Positions 56,047-64,000 of a DNA stretch of 64,000 nucleotides are shown piece by piece; position 1 is the stretch's first letter; every line of letters starts with the position of its first letter. The position numbers and the translations under genes were made by a program. The stretch is taken from positions 89,724,348 through 89,788,347 of the forward strand of contig CM073887.1 in NCBI GenBank assembly GCA_037176705.1, read 5' to 3'. Source of the stretch: Molossus alvarezi (lineage: Eukaryota; Chordata; Mammalia; Chiroptera; Molossidae). The notes beneath the pieces are model-generated. The model ran no database searches. It saw only the letters and a program-made list of their open reading frames with translations, and was not told the DNA's origin.

Positions 56047-57000
56047 CAGATATGGAGGGTTTTTAATTTTATATTTAGTTAATAATATAACTTAAAAAAT
56101 ATGAAGTGCTTTCTACCCTGACTGCCTCCAAATTTAAGACACTGAGCTAGGAATAAATGGCCTTCTAATTGTGTTCTCCCATATTCAAGACACATTATAG
56201 ACTTCAACCCTTGGTAGAAATAGGCATTTCGTATTTGATTTTCCCAGTATTTACGGGCAAACAATGTTTACTGGCCACTGGAAGAATTTATTCAATGGCC
56301 TCAATGCCAGCAGGGCACCAAAATTTAAGAGCAGTCTGGAGAACTGAATGTCATTGGCATCCTTGCCCTAATGTTTGCTCAAACTATAAACCAATCACTG
56401 AAAATATTAAAGCAGAGTGTATTCAGATGCCAAGTACAAAGGTTTAAGCTATATTTCAACTTGAGGCGCTTTTCCCTTTATTTTTTTTAAATTTAATTTA
56501 ATTTTTTTTGCGGTCACAATGTCTATTTATTCCCCACACGTTACTCTTGTCACCGCTTTTTCCTTTATTTATAAACATTTAGAAGATCAATTTTAAGTAA
56601 TTGGTGATCTAATTTTACACAGTAAATGAGCAGAAGCTTTGGGTTCAAGTTTGGGCTCAGCCAGTTAACTATGACCCTGGGCTTGATTCTTTGTATAGCT
56701 CAGAGCCTGAAGTCTGTTAAGCACTGCAATGAACTTGCTTGTACCGGCAATCCCTTTTCAATCAGTACTCAATCCCTTGTCTGTTCTTAGTGATCACAGT
56801 CAAAATGAGTTCAAATCACATAAATCAATCATGATCTAGAACAGGGGAATCTTCTCCCCACTCTCGTTGGAGAGAGGTGGCTATAACAAAATTCCAAGTT
56901 GATTGAGGCTTCATTACCCATAAGATCATGGAAACAATTTTTCCAAGGGACCCAGCAATTTGTCCTGAAAAAGGTAAGAAAATAAAATATAAAAACCGGA
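56047..57000. other. Intergenic, nothing recognised
   Basis: AT-rich sequence with no gene and no repeat I can classify. Confidence 0.5.
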
Positions 57001-57002
57001 TG

Positions 57003-57227
57003 CCCGGCCGGTGTGGCTCGGTGGTTGAGTATCAACCCATGCACTAAGAGGTCGCTGGTTCATTTCCTGGTCAGGACACATGCCCAGGTTGTGGGCTTGA
57101 TCCCCAGTGGGGGGCATGCAGGAGGCGGCCAATCGATGTTCTCTCTCATCGATGTTTCTATCTCTCTCTTCCTCTCTCTTCCTTTCTTTCTAAAATCAAT
57201 AAAGAAAAAAAAAATTTTTAATAAATA
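57003..57227 (+). repeat. Ves SINE (type A)
   Basis: Head CCCGGCCGGTGTGGCTCGGT, tail AAAATCAATAAAG, then (ATAA)n. The short duplication ATAAAAACCGG / ATAAAAACAGG flanks it. Confidence 0.94.
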
Positions 57228-57636
57228 AATAAATAAAAACAGGCAATATAATTCAAGTTCTGTTTCTGAACCATCTTTGGCATCCATTCCTGTCTTTCTG
57301 CCCCCACTGCCTTAGCTCAATGACCCTCACCAACTCTCACAGGGAGCCTGCCATTAGCTCCTCCAGGGCCCCCTCTTCCATCACTCACCACACCAGCACT
57401 GGTTACAGCAGGCAGTAAAGAAGCATGGGTTATGAAACAATGTGTGATCCCCTTCCATCTGTGTAGAACAATATATACGGCTGTGTTTATATCTCTGGGT
57501 GTATATATAAAACCTCCCAGAATTAACAAAGAATATTAAGAGTGGTTCTCTAACATGTGGTCTGTTTGTTTAATAATTTGGAAACTATTGAGAGTTAGGA
57601 AAACACCATTATTAATTTTATAACAAAACATAATTA

Positions 57637-57884
57637 GCCCTGACCAGTTTGGCTCAGCGGTTAGAGCGTCGGCCTGCGGTCCAGAGAGACCCGGGTTCAG
57701 TTCCTGCTAAGGGCACGTACCTCAGTTGCAGTTTGTCCCCGGCCCTGGTTGAGTTGTGCGAGTGGCAACCACTTGATGTGTCCCTTTCACGTCGATGTTT
57801 CTCTCTCTCTCTTCCTCTCTCTCCCTCCCACTCTATCTAAACAAAAAATAGAAAAATGTCCTCGGGTGAGGATAAAAAACAAAC
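57637..57884 (+). repeat. Ves SINE (type B)
   Basis: Head CTGACCAGTTTGGCTCAGCG, tail TGTCCTCGGGTGAGGATAAA, then (AAAC)n. It is flanked by AAACATAATTA / AAACATAACTA. Confidence 0.95.
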
Positions 57885-57904
57885 AAACAAACATAACTAA
57901 ATCT

Positions 57905-58345
57905 ATTTTTTAAAATGAAGAAAGCAAGCTTCCAATGGCATTCTATTGCAAACAGGATAATATCTAAACTAGCATTTAAGGTCCACCATCCATGACCCCA
58001 GATTACTTTTCCAACATGATTTTCTTCTGTATCTTTGACACATACCCTAAACTGAAAACACACTAGACACTATTTACCCTGAATTTAGCCTTCACAGTCC
58101 AACTTCCTTGCCCATCCTGTCCTCACACCTGCCTCTTAAAGACCTCCCCATGTGCCTCTCTTAGAATCGACTGCTGTAAGTACATACAGCATTCATTTCC
58201 TTTGGACATGTAAAATAATTGTGTTTTTCACTCCTTCACTAAATGGTAAGCTCTTCAAAGACAGCTGTCTTCTTCCTGGGGCACCTGGCACACGGCCTTA
58301 CATGCAAAGATAGTCCATAGATATTTGTGGAAATAAATTACAGAA
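57905..58345 (+). repeat. L2 LINE 3' region
   Basis: CTAGCATTTAAGGTCCACCA, AATGGTAAGCTCTTCAAAGA and GGCACCTGGCACACGGCC follow the L2 order. Confidence 0.6.
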
Positions 58346-59097
58346 GTGAAAAGGATGATACACCTGGGGCAGGTGCAGAACACTTTACAGAGGTGGAATC
58401 TGAGCTGGGCTTAAAGAAGGGGTTATGTTTAGATAGAAATGAGAGCTGATTACAGTTATCCTTGTATGTTAAAAACACAAGGACCTCTTCCAAAGGCACC
58501 GTCATCATTCAGATGTAGATTGCTTAATATTACAGGGTAAATTAATCCTAAAAGTTCTCCTTTAAATGAGAGATGCACCTTCTTATTTTGCACTATGTAC
58601 TTAAGCTAAAAGGATATAATATTGACAATTAAAAACTCATTGCCTGAAAATGAAAATGTTATCAGAAAATAAAACTAAAAGACAAATGATGAATTGGGAA
58701 AATATTTACAACGTATATAATAAAGGGTTAGTAACACATATCAATAAGAAAATATCAATAAACGCGCAATTCACAAAAGAACAAATGTGAATAGACAGTA
58801 AGGGAGGAAACAACTTATTAGTAATAAAAATGTAAATTAGAGTGAGATACTTTTTTTTTGTCTTTCAGATTTACAGATTAAAAGATATTACTTAATGCCC
58901 ATGATGAAAGACAAGGTACTTACATAGGGCGGTAACTTTTCTGGAAAACAATTTAGCAATAATTTCAAGAGTTTTAAAAATAATTAATTCTCTTTGACCC
59001 AGTCATTCTACTAATAGGATTCTATCCTCTGGAATTAATTTTAAATGTACACAAAGTTTTATATATAAGCAACACCATTCATAAGAACGAATAACCA
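58346..59097. other. AT-rich intergenic DNA
   Basis: No gene is called. 58840-59060 (CAGATTTACAGATTAAAAGA and TTTGACCCAGTCATTCTACT) may be an old L1 fragment. Confidence 0.4.
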
Positions 59098-59345
59098 GCC
59101 CCGGCCAGTATGGTTCTGTGGTTAGAGAGTCAGCTGCACACCAAAAGGGTCATGGGTTTGATAACCGGTCAAGGGCAGGCACACGGGTTGCAGGTTCAAT
59201 CCCTGATCCTGGTTGGGGTGCATGCGGGAGGCAACCAGTTGATGTGTCTCTCTCATATCAATGTTTGTCTCTCTCCCTCCTTCCCTTCCACTCTCTCTAA
59301 AAAATTCAATGAAAAAAAATATCCTTGGGTGAGGATTAACAACAA
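59098..59345 (+). repeat. Ves SINE (type B-like variant)
   Basis: Head CCCCGGCCAGTATGGTTCTG, tail ATCCTTGGGTGAGGATTAAC, (AAC)n end; the 3' end is similar to the copy at 49576. Confidence 0.92.
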
Positions 59346-59518
59346 CAAAAACATAATTAAAAACTAGAAACATTATAGATTATCAACTACAAGAAAACAA
59401 AGTGTAATACTAAGTTTATGTGATGCTATCATTAAAAATCATATTTGTAAAGAATATTGTCATTGGGGAAAATGCTTGCAATAAAATATGAAGTGAAAGG
59501 GAAAAGATTATATCATAT

Positions 59519-61713
59519 GCTCCTTTGCTGTGCACCAATTCAGTGTGAGGAGGGCAGCTTTCCAGCAGCGAGGCCTGCAGCACACCAGCCGGACCTGTGT
59601 ACCCCAGTAGCGCCTATAACAACCCACAGTCATCAATCCTTCCTGGACCCGCAGCAGACAAGAGGCACCTGCCCCACTGCTGCAGCTGCCACGGAGATCA
59701 GCCAGCACCCCGGATGACTGGACTGGATCTGAGATCCACCCTGCTCCAACCCAATGTCACTGGATACACTGATCTGCCAACACAACCCAGTGTGCCCCAA
59801 ACTACCAGATCTGGAAAATGGTGAGACAAAGAAACAACCACAAATGGAATAAAGGAGGAATCATCAGAAACAAAGCTAAATGAAATGAAGGCAAGCTGTT
59901 TGTCAATAAAGAATTCAAAGTAATGGTTGTAAGGGTACTCAAACAACGTAGTGAGAATTACAAGCAACTTAATGAGAATTATGAAGAACTCAGTGGGAGC
60001 TTGAAAAAAGAGGTATAAGCTATTAATAAGAATCAAGAGGAAATGAAAAATGACATAGCTGAAATAAAGAGCACCTTGGAAGGATTTAATAGTAGATTAG
60101 AAGAAGCTGAGGATCAAAGCAGCAAGATAGAAGACAAGTTAGAAAGAAACACCCAATTAGAGCAGCAAATGGAAAAAAAAATTAAAAAGCAGGAGAGTTT
60201 AAGGAAGCTTTGGGACAACATGAAAAGTAAAACATTCACATCCTGTGGGTACCAGAAGGAGAAGAATCAGAGAAAGGAATAGAGAACATGTTTGAAGAAA
60301 TAATGACATAAAACTTCCCTAACCTGGTGAAGGAAAAAGTCACACAAGTCCAGGAAACACAGAGAGTCCTACTCAAGATGAACCCCAAAAGTCTCACACC
60401 TAGACACATCATAATTAAAATGGCAAATATTAAAGACAAAGGAAGAATCTTAAAGGCAGCAAGAGAGAAATGGAAAGTTAACTACAAGGGAGCTCCCATT
60501 AAAGTCAGCTGATTTCTCAATAGAAACACTTCAGGCCAGAAGGGATTGGCATGAAGTATACAAGTAATGAAATAAAGGGACTGAATTCAAGACTACTCTA
60601 TTCAGAAAAATTGAAGGTGTAATAAAAAGCTTTGCAAACCAAAAAAAAAGGCTAAAGGAGTTTATTACCACCAAAATAGCATTGCAATGAATGCTAAAGG
60701 GACTGTTGAAAGAAGAAGAAGAAATAGAGAGAGGAGAGGGAGGGAAACACAGTATCAAAATGAAAAGGGAACCCACTCTCTGGGAGAACATATTTGCCAA
60801 TGACACATCAGATAAGGGGTAAATTTCCAAAATATACAAGTACTCATACAACTCAACAAAAGAAAGATAAACAACCCAATTAAAAAATGGGCAGAGAACT
60901 GAATAGACATTTCTCCAAAGAGGACATATAAATGGCCAAGAGACATATTAAAAAAATGCTCAACATCATTAATCATCAGAGACGCAAATTATCACCTCAC
61001 ACCTGCTAGAATGACTAACATCAACAAATCATCAAACAAGTGGTGAGGATGTAGAGAAAAGGGGACTCTAGTATACTGCTGGTGGGAATGCAGACTGGTG
61101 CAGCCACTATGGAAAACACTATGGTGTTTCCTCAAAAAATTAAAAATGGAACTGCCATTTGACTCAGTGATCCCACTTCCAGGAATATACCCTAAGAAGC
61201 CTGGAACACCAATCAGAAAGAGTATATGCACCCCTATGTTCATAGCAGCATTATTTACAATAACTAAAATCTGGAAACAGCCCAAATGTCCATCAGTAGA
61301 TGAGTGAATAAAAAAGCTATGGTACACTTACACAATACTATGCAGCTATAAAAATGAAAGATCTCTTACCCTTTGAGACAGCATGGAGGGACCTGGAGAA
61401 CATTATACTAAGTGAAGTAAGCCAATCAGAGAAAGACAAGTATCACATGATCTCACTTATTTGTGGAATGTAATGAACAAAATAAGCTGATGAACAAAGT
61501 TGATCCAGAGACATGGAAGTAGGGAACAAACCTCAGAGGGAAGGTAGAGGGGGAAGCGGGAAGAGGTAAATCAAAGAACTTATACACATATATGCATAAC
61601 CAATGGTCACAGACAACAGAGTGGTGAAAGGAGGGGCATGGGAGCAGGGAGGAGGGTGTCAATGGGGGGAAAAGAAGAAATCTGTAATACTTACCACAAT
61701 AAATATTTTTCTT
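59519..61713 (+). mobile_element. Internally deleted L1 (ORF1 region joined to ORF2 end)
   Basis: A 2.2-kb element bounded by AAAAGATTATATCATAT (59502-59518) and AAAAGATTATGCCATAT (61714-61730). The left half has 5' UTR-like sequence and a broken ORF1, with a coiled-coil part at 60043-60282 and a C-terminal part at 60327-60512. Near 60745-60765 it jumps straight to the end of ORF2 (about 60765-61310), then the 3' UTR. The reverse transcriptase domain is missing, so it cannot have moved by itself. Confidence 0.85.
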
Positions 61714-61730
61714 AAAAGATTATGCCATAT

Positions 61731-62467
61731 ACACTCTGGAAACAGGGCTGAAGACAAAAATGCTTCAGGGAATTAGGGAAAGAAGCTTTCTCATTTTACT
61801 ATTCTCTTTTTCTTTTCAATAAATAATAATAGTGGCAGCTATACTACTGACAATAATTTGTTTACTGTGAGCCAAGCATTGTTCTAGGGGTTTCATGTTT
61901 ATTTTATCACTTAATCCTCACAACTGCCTAATGAGGTAAGTACTATAGTATTATTATCACACACACAGCCCCCCCCCCCCAACAAGTGGCCTAAGTTAGA
62001 GCTAGGATTCAAGTGTGGAACTTTAACTCCAGTCTTGCTCTCTCTAACTATAGTACTAAGGTATGGTGCCTCTGGTTTTATATTTGTAGTAAATTGTAAA
62101 TTAAGAATTGATCCCACCTTTGCCCTGGTGGTTACTTCTTCTCCCACCTAGCTAGTAAACTTTCTGATCACTTCAAGTCCTTCCTTAATTGTGACCCTCA
62201 CAATGAGTTCTACCCTGAACACAAGGTTCAAAATTGCAACCTGCCCCTCCTCTGTTTTACTCTGCTTTGTTATTTCCATTGTATTTATATAGCATATTAT
62301 ACAATTTTCAGATTTACCATATTACTTCTTCCCCCCCCCCCCCCCCCATATACCACCACCACCATGTGAGCTCCACTAGGTCAGGGGTTTGTATATCTTG
62401 CTAACTGATGTATCACAACCTGAAAAGGTGCTGGCACAAACAAGGTACTCAACAAATATTTTTGGAT
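61731..62467. other. Intergenic with C-rich runs
   Basis: No gene is seen. C runs lie at 61969-61980 (12) and 62331-62347 (17). 61840-61935 resembles a reverse MIR fragment. Confidence 0.5.
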
Positions 62468-62482
62468 TAAATGAGGTATTTA

Positions 62483-62541
62483 TTTTTAAAATCTTCACCC
62501 AAGGACATTTTTCCATTTATTTTCAGATAGAGTGGGGGGGG

Positions 62542-62593
<52 letters not shown>

Positions 62594-62748
62594 AACACTG
62601 ATGTGAGAGAGACACATCCATCCGTTGCCTCACACAAGACCTCGACCAGGGCCCAGGACAAACCAAAACCAAGGTTCATGCCTTTGACCGGAATTGAACC
62701 CCATGACTCTGGTCCTGGGGCCGAACCACCAAGCCAAACCGGCCAGGG
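62483..62748 (-). repeat. Ves SINE (type B) with (GA)n expansion
   Basis: Reverse-orientation copy with CAAGCCAAACCGGCCAGGGC at its head, a G run at 62534-62543 and GA repeats at about 62548-62589. TAAATGAGGT / TAAATGAAGT flank it. Confidence 0.93.
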
Positions 62749-62784
62749 CTTAAATGAAGTTTATTAAACATAGCATGGATTTCA

Positions 62785-62998
62785 CCCAGCCGGTGTGGCT
62801 CAATGGTTGAGCATCCATCCATGTACAAAGAGGTTGCCAGTTCGATTCTGGGGTCAAGGCACATGCTCAGGTTGTGAGCCCAATCCCCAGTAGGAGTCAT
62901 GCAGGAGGCAGCCAATTGATGTTCTCTCTCATCAATGTTTCTGTCTCTCTCTCCCTCTCCTTTCCTCTCTCTCTAAAATCAATAAAGAAAAATTTTTG
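62785..62998 (+). repeat. Ves SINE (type A), host of a nested copy
   Basis: Head CCCAGCCGGTGTGGCTCAAT, tail AAAATCAATAAAGAAAAA. Its duplication AAACATAGCATGGATTTCA (62766-62784) recurs, slightly changed, at 63274-63291, beyond the next SINE. Confidence 0.94.
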
Positions 62999-63012
62999 AA
63001 AAATAAAAATAA

Positions 63013-63260
63013 GCCCTGGCCGGTTTGGCTCAGCGGTTAGAGCGTCGGCCTGCGGTCTGTAGAGACCCGGGTTCGGTTCCTGCTAAGGGCACGTACTTCG
63101 GTTGCAGTTTGTCCCCGGCCCTGGTTGGTCGTGCGGGTGGCAGCCACTCGATGTGTCCCTTCACGTCGATGTTTCTCTCTCTCTCTCTCTCTCCCTCCCA
63201 CTCTATCTATACAAAAAATGGAAAAATATCCTCGGGTGAGGATAAAAAAAAAACAAAAAC
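63013..63260 (+). repeat. Ves SINE (type B) nested in the tail of the previous SINE
   Basis: Head CCTGGCCGGTTTGGCTCAGC, tail ATCCTCGGGTGAGGATAAAA. It has its own perfect 14-bp duplication AAAAATAAAAATAA at 62999-63012 and 63261-63274. Confidence 0.95.
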
Positions 63261-63329
63261 AAAAATAAAAATAAAACATAGCACGATTTCAATTTCACAT
63301 TCTTATTTTATTTATTTTTTGACTTTTTA

Positions 63330-64000
63330 AAAAATCTTTATTGTTGAATATATTACAGATGTTCCTCATTTTTCCCCCATTGACCCCCTCCTCCCCACTC
63401 CCGCCCCTCTCCCATCTTTTCCCACACTGTTGTCTGTGTCCATTGGTTATGAATTTAAGTTCTTTGGTTTATTTCTTCCCACTCCCCAACCCCTTTCCCT
63501 TTGAGATTTGTCAGTCTAGCAATGAATTTGTACTTCTTAATCCCTTCACCTTTTTCACCCATTCTCCCAACCCCCTTCCCATCTGGCAACCAACAAAATG
63601 TTCTCTGTATCTATGAGAATGCCTTTGCTCTGCCTGTTCACCTCGTTTGCAGATTCCATTGTCGATAGATATGCATTCATTGCCATTTTGTTTGTTCATA
63701 TATTTTCTTTTTCTTCAAAAAGACCCTTCATCATTTCATACAATAACGGTTTGATGGTGATGAACTCCTTTAACTTTTCCTTGTCTGGGAAAGTCTTTAT
63801 ATGGCCATCGATTCTAAATGACAGCTTTGCAGGATAGAGTAATCTTGGTTGTAGATTCTTGCTTTTCATCACTGAATATTTCTTGCCACTCCCTTCTGGC
63901 CTGCAAAATTTCTTTTGAGAAATCAGCTGACAGCCTTATGGGAACTCCCTTGTAGGTAACTAACTGCTTTTCTCTTGCTGCTTTTAAGATTCTCTCTTTG
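63330..64000 (-). mobile_element. HAL1-like element (ORF1 plus 3' UTR, no ORF2), cut by the window edge
   Basis: On the reverse strand the right part (about 64000-63700) is the ORF1 C-terminal region (GCAGGCCAGAAGGGAGTGGC, ATCGATGGCCATATAAAGAC, AAGTTAAAGGAGTTCATCAC). It passes directly into a G-rich 3' UTR ending near 63330 (CAATGGGGGAAAAATGAGGA, AACAATAAAGATTTTTTAAA). No ORF2 sequence lies between. This is the layout of HAL1 ('half-L1') elements. The 5' end lies off the right edge. Confidence 0.7.

Overview
This is nuclear DNA from a mammal, most likely a vespertilionoid (yangochiropteran) bat. The evidence is more than twenty tRNA-derived Ves SINEs, bat-type L1 and HAL1-like elements, mammalian MIR and L2 fossils, and a SPIN-type hAT element. 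Genes have introns and the one promoter region found is a CpG island. The gene order matches human 5q31.1 (CCNI2 and SEPTIN8 tail to tail, with SOWAHA expected beyond the right edge).

Layout. 1-3741: the 3' half of CCNI2 on the + strand; three coding exons were found and the 5' exons lie off the left edge. 2863-27508: the whole SEPTIN8 coding region on the - strand. Nine constitutive or shared coding exons and two alternative terminal exons could be placed to the base. Their lengths add up to proteins of 429, 442 and 483 residues. A CpG-island promoter covers about 27220-27935. From 28.2 kb to the end I find no intact gene. That stretch holds an RPL21 processed pseudogene, a solo ERV1-like LTR, L1/HAL1-like/L2/MIR remnants and a dense field of Ves SINEs, many nested.

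Most notable point: the terminal exon of the 483-residue SEPTIN8 form (2863-3028, - strand) lies wholly inside a CCNI2 coding exon (2813-3043, + strand). The same 166 bp therefore encodes two unrelated proteins on opposite strands, with third codon positions facing each other. The SEPTIN8 3' splice site sits within CCNI2 codons, 15 bp from the CCNI2 5' splice site. Which SEPTIN8 C-terminus is made is decided at one 5' splice site that contains the stop codon of the short form. Splicing leads either to a small exon at 9333-9375 or 8.5 kb away to the exon antisense to CCNI2, which supplies a C-C-S-C cysteine cluster.

Limits: exon calls rest on reading frames, splice signals and remembered human SEPTIN8/CCNI2/RPL21 proteins; no alignment or database search was run. 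Repeat family names come from recognised sequence features, and edges without a visible target-site duplication are approximate.
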